64,000 nucleotides of DNA, from positions 434,001 to 498,000 of the forward strand of contig NZ_BMUY01000005.1 of assembly GCF_014650435.1 (NCBI RefSeq). Reading direction: 5' to 3'. Below the pieces are notes generated by a model. It made no database searches and had not been told where the DNA came from. It was given only the letters and a program-made list of their open reading frames with translations. Both the position numbers and the translations under genes were made by a program. Positions 1-8,382 of the stretch are shown here, in pieces; position 1 is the first letter of the stretch; each line of letters starts with the position of its first letter. This DNA is from Streptomyces tendae (lineage in GTDB: Bacteria > Actinomycetota > Actinomycetes > Streptomycetales > Streptomycetaceae).

Positions 1-1083
1 CTGCCGCCGGTCGTCCGCGTCCACGATGCGGTGGCTGATGGACGCCGGATGCTGGATGAGCGTGTCGACGCTGCCGAGGCTCACCGCCGGGGTGATCAGC
101 CGGACCCCGCCGATGACCTCGTGCGGGTCGCCGTGGACCTCGAAGGAGACCATCGCGCCGCCGATGCGCGGATAGTGGACGCGGGCCACCCGCGGGTCGG
201 CGGCCAGCCGCCCGGCCAGCTCGGCGGCGTTGGCGGAGGCGGCCCGTACCCGGACCGGCAGCGTGGACAGTCCCCGCAGCAGCAGATATCCGGCCAGCGG
301 GTGCAGCACTCCGCCGGTGGCGAAGCGGACCTGCCGCAGCCGCCCGGCGAACTCCTCGTCGCAGGCGACCACACCGGCCAGCACGTCCCCGTGCCCGCCG
401 AGGTACTTGGTGGCGCTGTGCAGCACCAGCCGGGCGCCGTGTTCGGCGGGGCGCTGGAGCACGGGTGTGGCGAAGGTGTTGTCCACGAGCAGCGGCACCG
501 ACCCGCAGGCGTGGGCGACGGCCCGCAGGTCGACCTCGGCCAGCGTCGGGTTGGCGGGCGACTCCACGAGGACCAGGCCGGTGTCCGGGCGCAGCGCGTC
601 CGCGACGCCCGCCGGGTCGGTCCAGGTGACCTCGGACCCGAGCAGCCCGGCGGTCAGCAGGTGGTCGCTGCAGCCGTACAGGGGCCGTACGGCGACGACG
701 TGCCGCAGCCCCATCGAGCCGCGGACCAGCAGGACCGCGCTCAGGGCGGCCATGCCGCTGGCGAAGGCGACGGCGGCCTCGGTCCCCTCCAGCCGGGCCA
801 GCGCCGTCTCGAAGCGGGCGACGGTCGGGTTGCCGAGGCGGCCGTAGACCGGCGGCCCGTCCGGCTCGGCGCCGTCGGCGGCGAACGCGTCGATGCGGGC
901 GGCCTCGCCTCGGCTGTCGTACGACGGGTAGGTCGTGGACAGGTCGATGGGCGGGGCGTGCAGTCCCTGGGCGGCGAGGTCGTCACGGCCGGCGTGCACG
1001 GCTTCGGTGGCCAGTGCCCTGCCCGTGGGTGCGGTGGTGCGTACGTCGTCGGGTGGTGACGTGTGCGTGCGCGCTGAGTCCAT
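1..1083 (-). CDS. Cys/Met metabolism PLP-dependent enzyme (trans-sulfuration family), partial
   Basis: Pyridoxal-phosphate enzyme of the cystathionine gamma-synthase / gamma-lyase / methionine gamma-lyase family, acting in the cytosol on sulfur amino acids. The C-terminus lies beyond the left edge; 361 codons from ATG at 1083 are visible. The family hallmarks are present: YGRLGNPT at about residue 80, DNTFATP at about 201, and the Schiff-base lysine (about K226) in SATKYLGGHGD. An Lrp/AsnC regulator is transcribed divergently 60 bases away and is the likely local regulator. Which reaction it performs (synthase or lyase) cannot be told from the motifs alone. Confidence 0.9.
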   Translation of the reverse strand, partial: MDSARTHTSPPDDVRTTAPTGRALATEAVHAGRDDLAAQGLHAPPIDLSTTYPSYDSRGEAARIDAFAADGAEPDGPPVYGRLGNPTVARFETALARLEGTEAAVAFASGMAALSAVLLVRGSMGLRHVVAVRPLYGCSDHLLTAGLLGSEVTWTDPAGVADALRPDTGLVLVESPANPTLAEVDLRAVAHACGSVPLLVDNTFATPVLQRPAEHGARLVLHSATKYLGGHGDVLAGVVACDEEFAGRLRQVRFATGGVLHPLAGYLLLRGLSTLPVRVRAASANAAELAGRLAADPRVARVHYPRIGGAMVSFEVHGDPHEVIGGVRLITPAVSLGSVDTLIQHPASISHRIVDADDRRQ

Positions 1084-1131
1084 GGCCGGAAGGGTGAACA
1101 CCGAACGGGTCGACGCGGCCGTACTCCGTGC

Positions 1132-1137
1132 TACGTT
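1132..1137 (+). promoter_or_regulatory. -10 box of a leaderless promoter for the Lrp gene
   Basis: TACGTT lies six bases before the ATG at 1144 and no Shine-Dalgarno sequence separates them, the arrangement expected for a transcript that begins at the start codon. It also lies in the short divergent gap shared with the PLP enzyme gene. Confidence 0.5.
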
Positions 1138-1143
1138 CGGGCC

Positions 1144-1662
1144 ATGGCCGACTCCGTCGTACTGGATCCGGTGGATCTCCATCTGCTGCGGCTGCTGCAG
1201 AACGACGCCCGGACCACCTACCGCGATCTCGCCGCCCAGGTGGGAGTCGCCCCGTCGACCTGTCTGGACCGGGTGGCCCGGTTGCGGCGGGCCGGGGTGA
1301 TCCTCGGCCACCGGCTGGAGCTGGACCCGGCGAAGCTGGGGCGCGGCCTCCAGGCGTTGCTGCTGGTGCAGGTGCGCCCGCACCGGCGGGAGCTGGTCGG
1401 ACCGTTCGTGGAGCGGATCCGGGCGCTGCCCGAGTCGCGCACCGTCTTCCACCTCACCGGCCCGGACGACTACCTCGTGCATGTCGCGGTCGCGGACATG
1501 ACGGATCTGCAGCGGCTGGTCCTGGACGAGTTCACGTCCCGGCGGGAGGTGGCCCGGGTCGAGACCCGGCTGATCTTCCAGCAGTGGGAGTGCGGCCCCC
1601 TGCTGCCCCCGGCCGCACCCGCGACGACATCGGCAGGCGCTCCTCCCCCGGCCACGCCCTGA
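1144..1662 (+). CDS. Lrp/AsnC family transcriptional regulator
   Basis: Feast/famine regulator of 172 residues. The N-terminal winged helix-turn-helix spans about residues 8-58 (DARTTYRDLAAQVGVAPST is the recognition region), followed by the RAM-type effector and oligomerisation domain ending near residue 150, and a Pro/Ala-rich tail. These proteins bind DNA as octamers and sense amino acids. It is divergent from the sulfur amino-acid PLP enzyme at the left edge and probably controls it, as is common for such pairs. The ATG is chosen because it sits directly behind a -10 box (leaderless) and gives a normal family N-terminus. Confidence 0.9.
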   Translation: MADSVVLDPVDLHLLRLLQNDARTTYRDLAAQVGVAPSTCLDRVARLRRAGVILGHRLELDPAKLGRGLQALLLVQVRPHRRELVGPFVERIRALPESRTVFHLTGPDDYLVHVAVADMTDLQRLVLDEFTSRREVARVETRLIFQQWECGPLLPPAAPATTSAGAPPPATP

Positions 1663-1740
1663 GCGAAATCCGGCCGCCCGCGCGTTCGGGCACGGTCCAC
1701 CGGGCTGACGCGGCACCGGTATCCGTATGAGGATGTCCGC

Positions 1741-3429
1741 ATGTCAGAGACCAAGAGCCCGCTGCCCCGCGAGGTCGCCGACGCCTACGTCGACGAGCTC
1801 ATCGCCCTCGACCCCGTCACCGGTACCTATCTCGGCGTCGCGGAGAGTTCCAGCCGTCTGCCCGACCTCTCACCCGCCGGGCAGGAGGCCCTCGCGGAGC
1901 TGGCCCGCACCACCCTCGCCCGGCTGGACGAGGCGGAGCGCCGGCCGGGCGGGGACAGCGACGTGGAGCGGCGTTGCGCCCGGCTGCTGCGTGAGCGGCT
2001 CACCGCGGAACTGGCGGTGCACGAGGCCGACGAGGGTCTGCGTTCGGTCGGCAACATGGGCACCGCCGCCCATTCGGTGCGCGAGGTCTTCACCCTCACC
2101 CCGACCGGCACCGACGAGGACTGGGGCCGGATCGCCGAGCGGCTGCGGGCGGTGCCGGCGGCGTTCGCGGGCTACCGCGCGTCCCTGTCCCTGGGTCTGG
2201 AGCGCGAGCTGTTCGCTGCGCCGCGGCCGACCGCGACGTTCATCGAGCAGCTCGGCGAGTGGGCGGACACCGGCGAGGGACGCGGCTGGTTCGAGGACTT
2301 CGCCGCCGACGGCCCCGAGGCGCTGCGTGCGGAGCTGGACGAGGCCGCCCGGGGTGCGACCGCCGCCGTGGCGGAACTGCGCGACTGGATGCGCAACGTG
2401 TACGCCCCGGCCATCGAGGGCGCCCCGAACACGGTCGGCCGGGAGCGCTACGCCCGCTGGTCGCGCTACTACAACGGTACGGACCTGGACCTGGACGAGG
2501 CGTACGCCTACGGCTGGTCCGAGTACCACCGCCTGCTGGCCGAGATGAAGACGGAGGCCGAGAAGATCCTTCCGGGCGCCGAGACGCCGTGGGTGGCCCT
2601 GGCGCACCTGGACGAGCACGGCAAGCACATCGAGGGCGTCGACGAGGTCCGCGACTGGCTGCAGGGCCTGATGGACCAGGCCATCGAGCAGTTGGACGGC
2701 ACGCACTTCGAACTCGCCGAGCGGGTACGGCGGGTGGAGTCCCGCATCGCGCCGCCCGGCAGCGCGGCGGCGCCGTACTACACCTCGCCGTCGGAGGACT
2801 TCTCGCGTCCCGGCCGCACCTGGCTGCCGACGATGGGCCAGACCCGGTTCCCGGTGTACGACCTGGTGTCGACCTGGTACCACGAGGGCGTCCCGGGCCA
2901 CCACCTCCAGCTCGCCCAGTGGACGCACGTGGCGGACGACCTCTCCCGCTACCAGGCTTCGGTCGGCATGGTCAGCGCCAACGCCGAGGGCTGGGCGCTG
3001 TACGCGGAGCGGCTGATGGACGAGTTGGGTTACCTCACCGACGCGGAGCAGCGCCTGGGCTACCTGGACGCGCAGATGATGCGGGCCGCCCGCGTCATCG
3101 TGGACATCGGCATGCACCTGGAGCTGGAGATCCCGGCGGACTCGCCGTTCCACCCGGGTGAGCGCTGGACGCCGAAGCTGGCGCAGGAGTTCTTCGGGGC
3201 GCACAGCAGCCGCCCGGCGGACTTCGTGGAGAGCGAGCTGACCCGGTACCTGACGATCCCGGGCCAGGCGATCGGCTACAAGCTCGGCGAGCGGGCGTGG
3301 CTGCTGGGCCGGGAGAAGGCCGGTGAGCGGCACGGCGACTCCTTCGACCTCAAGGCGTGGCACATGGCGGCCCTCTCCCAGGGCTCGCTGGGCCTGGACG
3401 ACCTGGTGGACGAACTGTCGCGGCTGTGA
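1741..3429 (+). CDS. DUF885 family protein, probable metallopeptidase
   Basis: 562-residue cytosolic protein of the DUF885 family. The conserved zinc-type motif HEGVPGHHLQ lies at about residue 381, in the C-terminal half where the family carries its putative catalytic residues; upstream is a long helical region. Members are predicted peptidases, but I know of no firmly assigned substrate. GAGGA six to seven bases before the ATG at 1741 serves as ribosome binding site. The gene stands alone between the Lrp gene (79 bases upstream) and a convergent pseudogene 22 bases downstream. Confidence 0.85.
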   Translation: MSETKSPLPREVADAYVDELIALDPVTGTYLGVAESSSRLPDLSPAGQEALAELARTTLARLDEAERRPGGDSDVERRCARLLRERLTAELAVHEADEGLRSVGNMGTAAHSVREVFTLTPTGTDEDWGRIAERLRAVPAAFAGYRASLSLGLERELFAAPRPTATFIEQLGEWADTGEGRGWFEDFAADGPEALRAELDEAARGATAAVAELRDWMRNVYAPAIEGAPNTVGRERYARWSRYYNGTDLDLDEAYAYGWSEYHRLLAEMKTEAEKILPGAETPWVALAHLDEHGKHIEGVDEVRDWLQGLMDQAIEQLDGTHFELAERVRRVESRIAPPGSAAAPYYTSPSEDFSRPGRTWLPTMGQTRFPVYDLVSTWYHEGVPGHHLQLAQWTHVADDLSRYQASVGMVSANAEGWALYAERLMDELGYLTDAEQRLGYLDAQMMRAARVIVDIGMHLELEIPADSPFHPGERWTPKLAQEFFGAHSSRPADFVESELTRYLTIPGQAIGYKLGERAWLLGREKAGERHGDSFDLKAWHMAALSQGSLGLDDLVDELSRL

Positions 3430-3451
3430 CGCCCGCGGCGGCCCGGTCGCC

Positions 3452-4084
3452 TCACCGTCTGAAGCCGCCCTCCGAGTCGATGACCTGACCGGTGACCCAC
3501 TCCGCCTCGTCCGTGGCCAGCCACGCGATGAGGCGGGCCGGGTCGTCGGGCATGCCCCAGCGTCCGCCGGGGAACCGCGCGGCGACGGCGTCGTAGTCGT
3601 CGCCGGTCAGGTAATCGGTGTCCACGGGTCCGGGGTTGACCGCGTTCACGGTGACGGCGTGCTCGGCGAGGGTCGTCGCCAGGGAGCGCGTGACGGAGGC
3701 GAGCGCGCCCTTCTGGAGGGCGTACGCGATCTCGCCGGGCATGCCGCCCGCGATGTCCTGGCCGGAGGTCATCATCACGACGCGTCCGCCGGGGGTGCGC
3801 GGCGGCAGCGCGGCGCGGCGGCGGGCGTGGGCCTGGACCAGCAGCAGCACCGAGCGGGTGTCGACCTGCCAGTGGGCGTCGAGCATCGCCGCGTCCACGG
3901 TGTCGAGGGTGCCGTCGGACCCGCTGAGCGCGTGGTTGGCGACGAGGATGTCCAGCCGTCCGCCGAGCGCCGCGGCGGCGGTGGCGACGAGTTCGCCGGG
4001 GGCGTCGGGCCGGGTGAGGTCGCCGGGGCCCGCGTGCACGGCGGCGGCCGGGTCGCCGAGCGCGGCCCGTACGGAGGCGGCCAC
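3452..4084 (-). pseudogene. Short-chain dehydrogenase, 5'-truncated
   Basis: About 210 codons of an SDR oxidoreductase: LDILVANHA (the NNAG position), the catalytic YxxxK as YALQKGAL, NPGPVDTDY and a normal C-terminus ending VTGQVIDSEGGFRR. The N-terminal Rossmann glycine motif that binds NAD(P)H is missing. Homologous sequence stops at about VAASVRAAL (near 4084), where it is joined in a different frame to the beginning of an Imm21-like gene. Without the cofactor loop and with no own start codon it should be inactive. One deletion taking the end of one gene and the start of the next explains the structure. Confidence 0.75.
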
Positions 4085-4239
4085 CCGCCGTCGACCTCGC
4101 AGGCCCGGTCGTAGTCGGAGTCCGTCTCCTCGCCGTCGGCGCCGGTCCAGAACGGCAGGACCGTCTCCGGGACCGCGATCAGCGGACCTCCGCCCGACTC
4201 GACCCACTCCACCGCGCCCGGCTCCGCGTATCGCACCAT
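4085..4239 (-). pseudogene. Imm21-type immunity protein, N-terminal fragment
   Basis: The 51 codons after ATG at 4239 encode a start resembling the Imm21 immunity family found in polymorphic-toxin systems: EWVESGGGPLIAVPE followed by LPFWTG and DYDRACEVDG. Homology ends abruptly near 4087 where the frame runs into the truncated dehydrogenase. Imm21 proteins are usually about three times this length, so this is a remnant. No toxin gene lies in the window, so it would have been an orphan immunity gene. The assignment is from memory of the family's opening motif. Confidence 0.6.
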
Positions 4240-4260
4240 GCGGCAGAACCTACACGCCGC

Positions 4261-4752
4261 TCAGCAACCGCAGTCGGCCGCGTCCACCGGAACGGTCAGG
4301 GGGTCGGCGGCGCGGCGCTCGGCACCCTGCCAGGTCTCGAACTCGAAGCCCTCGCGCACCCAGTACTCGAAGCCGCCGAGCATCTCCTTGACCGGGTACC
4401 CGAGTTCGGCGAGGGCGAGGGCGGCGCGCGTCGCGCCGTTGCACGCGGGTCCCCAGCAGTAGGTCACCACCGGCACGGCGGGGTCGAGGAGTTCCTCCGC
4501 CCGCTCGGGGACGAGGGCGGTGGGGAGGTGGACGGCGCCCGGCACGTGGCCCTGGTCCCAGGACTCGGTGGAGCGGCAGTCGACGAGCACGAACCCCGGG
4601 TCGCCGCCGGCGGCGAGCGCGTCGGCGACGTCGGAGACGTCGGTGTGGAAGGCGAGGCTCGCCCGGAAGTACGCGGCGGCCTCGGCGGGCAGTGCGGGGG
4701 CGGTCCGCAGAACGGGGTTGACGTGTCCGACGGGGATGGTGGTGACGCTCAT
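4261..4752 (-). CDS. Rhodanese-like sulfurtransferase
   Basis: Single-domain rhodanese of 163 residues from the ATG at 4752 (starts VTTIPVGHVNPV after Met-Ser). Features are FVLVDCRSTESWDQGHVPGA, the active-site cysteine loop TYCWGPACNG and the GYPVKEMLGGFEYW C-terminal region. It probably carries a persulfide on the loop cysteine in the cytosol. Two further in-frame ATGs (4776 and 4800) lie upstream, each in a copy of a 24-base repeat with its own GAGGAG, so the true start could be 8 or 16 codons earlier. A divergent Lrp regulator starts at 4922. Confidence 0.85.
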   Translation of the reverse strand: MSVTTIPVGHVNPVLRTAPALPAEAAAYFRASLAFHTDVSDVADALAAGGDPGFVLVDCRSTESWDQGHVPGAVHLPTALVPERAEELLDPAVPVVTYCWGPACNGATRAALALAELGYPVKEMLGGFEYWVREGFEFETWQGAERRAADPLTVPVDAADCGC

Positions 4753-4821
4753 GGTTCGGCCTCTCCTCGGTGGCATGGTTCGGCTTCTCCTCGGTGGCAT
4801 GGTCCGGCTTCTCCTCAGTGG
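4750..4821 (-). repeat. Three tandem 24-base repeats, each with Shine-Dalgarno and ATG
   Basis: Units 4750-4773, 4774-4797 and 4798-4821 are nearly identical and, read on the minus strand, each holds GAGGAG followed by CCATG. As 24 is a multiple of three, all three ATGs are in frame with the rhodanese. They would add RSRTMPP-type octapeptides if translated. Confidence 0.9.
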
Positions 4822-4921
4822 ATCTTCCAGCCAGAAATCTATGGCCCGCACCGTCACGCCTGAAGGGGGATTCACCGGCCCATACCTTGCCCGACCGGGA
4901 AATCCCTGCTATCCATCCCGG

Positions 4922-5368
4922 ATGACCGAGTATTCCCCGGACGCCACCGACTGGCGCATCCTCGACGCACTCCAGCGGGACGGCCGGGCCAGCTTCGCCG
5001 AACTGGCCCGGGCCGTGTCGATGTCCGCGAGCGCGGTGACGGAGCGCGTGCGGCGGCTGGAGGAGGCGGGGATCATCCAGGGGTACGCGGCGGTCGTCGA
5101 CCCCGAGCGGCTGGGGTTGCCGATCCTGGCGTTCGTGCGGCTGCGCTACCCGGTCGCCAACTACAAGCCGTTCCACGACCTGGTCGCGGTCACGCCGGAG
5201 ATCCTGGAGGCGCACCACGTCACGGGGGACGACTGCTTCGTGATCAAGGTGGCGGCCCGTTCGATGCGGCACCTGGAGGAAGTGTCCGGCCGGATCAGCG
5301 CCCTGGGCTCGGTCACCACGAGCGTGGTCTACTCCTCACCGCTCCCCCGCCGCCCGTTGGGCCGCTGA
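4922..5368 (+). CDS. Lrp/AsnC family transcriptional regulator
   Basis: 148-residue feast/famine regulator: helix-turn-helix at about residues 20-60 (ASFAELARAVSMSASAVTER) and a RAM effector domain from about residue 70 (GDDCFVIKVAARS). The ATG at 4922 sits six bases after a TATCCA box and lacks a Shine-Dalgarno sequence, so the message is probably leaderless. It is divergent from the rhodanese gene, which it may regulate. Its 3' end faces sbcC with only 17 bases between the stop codons. The reading frame is open far upstream, but that extension overlaps the rhodanese gene and has no family homology. Confidence 0.9.
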   Translation: MTEYSPDATDWRILDALQRDGRASFAELARAVSMSASAVTERVRRLEEAGIIQGYAAVVDPERLGLPILAFVRLRYPVANYKPFHDLVAVTPEILEAHHVTGDDCFVIKVAARSMRHLEEVSGRISALGSVTTSVVYSSPLPRRPLGR

Positions 5369-5385
5369 CACCGGCCCCGACGCGC

Positions 5386-8382
5386 TCAGCCGGCGCCCCG
5401 CTGCCGCAGTACCGACCCCGACCGCCCCTTCACGACCTCCAGTTGGGCGTGGATGCGGCGGCGCAGGTCGGGGACGTGGCTGACGATGCCGACGCTGCGG
5501 TCCCGCTCGCGCAGTGCGTCCAGGACGTCGAGGACTTCGTCGAGGGTCTGGTCGTCGAGGCTGCCGAAGCCCTCGTCGATGAAGAGGGTGTCCAGGCGGA
5601 CCCCGCCGGCCTCGTCGGTGACCACGTCGGCGAGGCCGAGCGCGAGGGCGAGCGAGGCGAAGAACGTCTCGCCGCCGGACAGCGTGGCCGTGTCGCGTTC
5701 GCGGCCGGTCCAGGCATCGACGACGTGCAGGCCGAGGCCGCTGCGGCCGCGGCCGCTGCGATCGTCGGAGTGGACGAGGGTGTAGCGGCCGGAGGACATG
5801 CGCAGCAGACGGGCGGTGGCCGCGGCGGCGACCTGTTCGAGGCGGGCGGCCAGTACGTACGACTCCAGGCGCATCCGGCGTTCGTTGTCCGCCGAGGTGC
5901 CCGCGGCGAGGGAGGCGAGGCGGGCGACGCGGGTGTGCTCCTCGCGCAGCGGGGCGAGCCGGCGCACCGAGGCGCTGGCGTGCGCGGACAGCCGGTCCAG
6001 TTCGGCGCGGCACCGGTCGGCGGCGTCGCGGGCCGAGGACGCCTCGCGCAGGCGTCGGTCCGCGTCGGCGGCCGCCTGTTCCGCCGCCGTGAGGTCGGCC
6101 GGCGGTCGGCGGGCCGCGTCGGCGGTGTCGGCCTCGGCGAGGACCGCGCGGACGGCGGCGTCCTCCGTCTGCCAGGCGTCGAGCCGCCGTTGCAGCTCGC
6201 GGTGGGCGGTGTCGTCGAGCAGGGCGGCGGCCGCGTCCGCCGGGGTGTCGAAACCGGCCCGGAAGGCGGCGTCGGCGAGCCGGGCGTCGGCGTCCTTGAG
6301 CCGCTGGGCGGTGTCCTCGGCGGCGCGGGCGGTGTCCGCGGCGTCCGTGAGCAGCGCGGCCCGGCGCTCCAGCTGTGCCGCCCGCGCCGTCACGCTCTCG
6401 GCGGCGCCCCGGGCTAGCGTCAACTCCTCTTCCAGTAGGGCCTGTTCGCGCTCCAGCCGGTCCCGGCCCGCAACCCGGGAGGCGGACCGGACGGCGGCCT
6501 GCTGCTGGGCGGCGACACGCTGCTCGCGTTCGCCTTCGGCCCGCCGCAGCTCCTCCTGCGCGGCGTGCAGGCCGGAGGCGGCCGCCCGCGCCCGCGTGTA
6601 CGCCCCGTCCAGTTCCTCGGCCTCTTCGGCAAGTTGGGCGGTGGGCGTGTCCCCGGCTTCCGCCGTGGCGGCGGCGAGCGCCTCCCGTACGGTGCCCAGG
6701 TGACGCTCGGCCTGCGCGCGCAGCTCGTCGGCGGTCTGGTAGGCGGTGAGGGCGCGCTCCTCGGCCTCGCGGTCGACGTGCCCGGCGGTCTTGCGGGCGG
6801 GCGCGGGGTGCTGGGTGGCGCCGCACACCGCGCAGGGTGTGCCGTCCGTGAGGTTCGAGGCGAGCTCGGCGGCGATGCCGTGCAGGCGCTGTTCCTTGAG
6901 GTCGAGCCAGTGGGCGCGGGCCTCGACGGCGTCCTCCGCGGCGGCGAGCGCCCGCTGCCGGGCCGCTTCGGTGTCGTCGGTGAGCCGGTCCCGTTGCCGG
7001 GCGGCCGTCAGCCTGCGCCGCGCCGGATCGCGCTGTACGGCGAGCTGTTCGGCGCGGGTGGTGGCCTCCTGTGCGGAGTCGACGCGGCTCTGGAGCCCGG
7101 CGCGGACGGTCTCCCAGTCGGCGAGCCAGGTCTCCGCCTCCTGCCGGACCTCCTCGTCGGCGCGTTCCTGGCGGTCGAGACCGGCCCGCTCCTCGACCAG
7201 TGCGGCGAGGCGGCGTTCGGCGCGTCTGGCGGACTCGAGGCCGCCCAGTTCCTCGGCGGCCCGGCGGGCGGCGGCGGCCAGTGGGGCGGCACCCGCGTCG
7301 GCCAGGGCCTGCGGCAGCAGGGCACGGGCGCGTGCCTCCGCGGCCGCCGCCCTGCGGTGCTCGCTGTCGGCGACGTCCCGCAGCTCCAGGGCGGGGGCCA
7401 CCGCCTCGGCCTTGCGGGCCCGCTCCATGCGCTCCTGGGCGGCCCGGTGGGCGTCGGACCGCTCCGCCAGCCGTGCGGCCCGCTCCCGTGCCTCGGCGAA
7501 CCGGCGTTGCAGCCGGTCGAGTTCGCGGGCGTCGGCCAGCTCGCGGCCGGTGGCGGCCCCGGCGGACTCGGCGGCGGTGAGCCGGCGGTCGGCGATCGTG
7601 AGCAGCTCGCGGGCGGTGGCGCGGGCGACGGCGGCGGCTTCGAGGACCGCCTCGGCCAGTCCCGGTTCACCCGGTGCCAACTCCGGCAGCTCCATGGTGT
7701 CACCGGCGGCCTGCTGCATCCGGTGGGCGTCGGCCAGCAGGGCAGCGTCGCCCTCGCGGACCTGGGCCTCGGTGGCGCGGCGCCGTTCGGCGAGGCGTTT
7801 CTCGACCTCGGCGAACCTCCGGGTGTCGAAGAGCCGGCCGAGGAGCTTGCCGCGCGCTTCCGCGTCGGCGCGCAGGAAGCGGGCGAAGTCGCCCTGGGGC
7901 AGCAGCACCACCTGGCAGAACTGCTCGCGGCTCATGCCGAGCAGCTGGGTGATCTCCTCGCCGATCTCCTGGTGGGAGCGGCTGAGGTCCTTCCAGGCGC
8001 GGGTCGTCGGGTCGTACTCGCGCAGCCAGGTCTGCGCCTTGTCGACGGTGGTGCCCTTGCCGCGGAGCTTCAAGCGCTCCCAGGGCGGCTGCCGGGTGAT
8101 CTCCAACCGGCGTCCGGCCACGGTCAGTTCCAGGCGCACCTCGGTGCGGGTGCCGGGGGCCGCGTGGTCGCTGCGCAGCGTCATTCCCTGACCGCTGCCC
8201 TGCCGGGCGCCCGGCACGGATCCGTACAGGGCGTAGCAGACGGCGTCGAGTACGGAGGTCTTGCCGGCGCCGGTGGGACCGTGCAGCAGGAACAGCCCGG
8301 CGGCGGACAGGTCGTCGAAGTCGACGCTCTGCGAGGCGCCGAAGGGTCCGAAGGCGGTGATGTCCAGCCGGTGCAGCCTCAC
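5386..8382 (-). CDS. sbcC: Exonuclease SbcC subunit (SMC-like ATPase)
   Basis: 998-residue ATPase of the SbcCD (Rad50/Mre11-type) nuclease, which opens hairpins and trims DNA ends. Visible in order: Walker A GPTGAGKTSVLDA (about residue 36), a long Ala/Glu/Arg-rich coiled coil, the zinc-hook CxxC (CAVCGATQHP, near the middle), the second coil, the ABC signature LSGGETFFASLALALGLADV and Walker B LFIDEGFGSLD. The GTG start at 8382 overlaps the sbcD stop as GTGA, giving translational coupling; the open frame further upstream belongs to the antisense of sbcD. Length is normal for the family. Confidence 0.95.
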   Translation of the reverse strand: MRLHRLDITAFGPFGASQSVDFDDLSAAGLFLLHGPTGAGKTSVLDAVCYALYGSVPGARQGSGQGMTLRSDHAAPGTRTEVRLELTVAGRRLEITRQPPWERLKLRGKGTTVDKAQTWLREYDPTTRAWKDLSRSHQEIGEEITQLLGMSREQFCQVVLLPQGDFARFLRADAEARGKLLGRLFDTRRFAEVEKRLAERRRATEAQVREGDAALLADAHRMQQAAGDTMELPELAPGEPGLAEAVLEAAAVARATARELLTIADRRLTAAESAGAATGRELADARELDRLQRRFAEARERAARLAERSDAHRAAQERMERARKAEAVAPALELRDVADSEHRRAAAAEARARALLPQALADAGAAPLAAAARRAAEELGGLESARRAERRLAALVEERAGLDRQERADEEVRQEAETWLADWETVRAGLQSRVDSAQEATTRAEQLAVQRDPARRRLTAARQRDRLTDDTEAARQRALAAAEDAVEARAHWLDLKEQRLHGIAAELASNLTDGTPCAVCGATQHPAPARKTAGHVDREAEERALTAYQTADELRAQAERHLGTVREALAAATAEAGDTPTAQLAEEAEELDGAYTRARAAASGLHAAQEELRRAEGEREQRVAAQQQAAVRSASRVAGRDRLEREQALLEEELTLARGAAESVTARAAQLERRAALLTDAADTARAAEDTAQRLKDADARLADAAFRAGFDTPADAAAALLDDTAHRELQRRLDAWQTEDAAVRAVLAEADTADAARRPPADLTAAEQAAADADRRLREASSARDAADRCRAELDRLSAHASASVRRLAPLREEHTRVARLASLAAGTSADNERRMRLESYVLAARLEQVAAAATARLLRMSSGRYTLVHSDDRSGRGRSGLGLHVVDAWTGRERDTATLSGGETFFASLALALGLADVVTDEAGGVRLDTLFIDEGFGSLDDQTLDEVLDVLDALRERDRSVGIVSHVPDLRRRIHAQLEVVKGRSGSVLRQRGAG

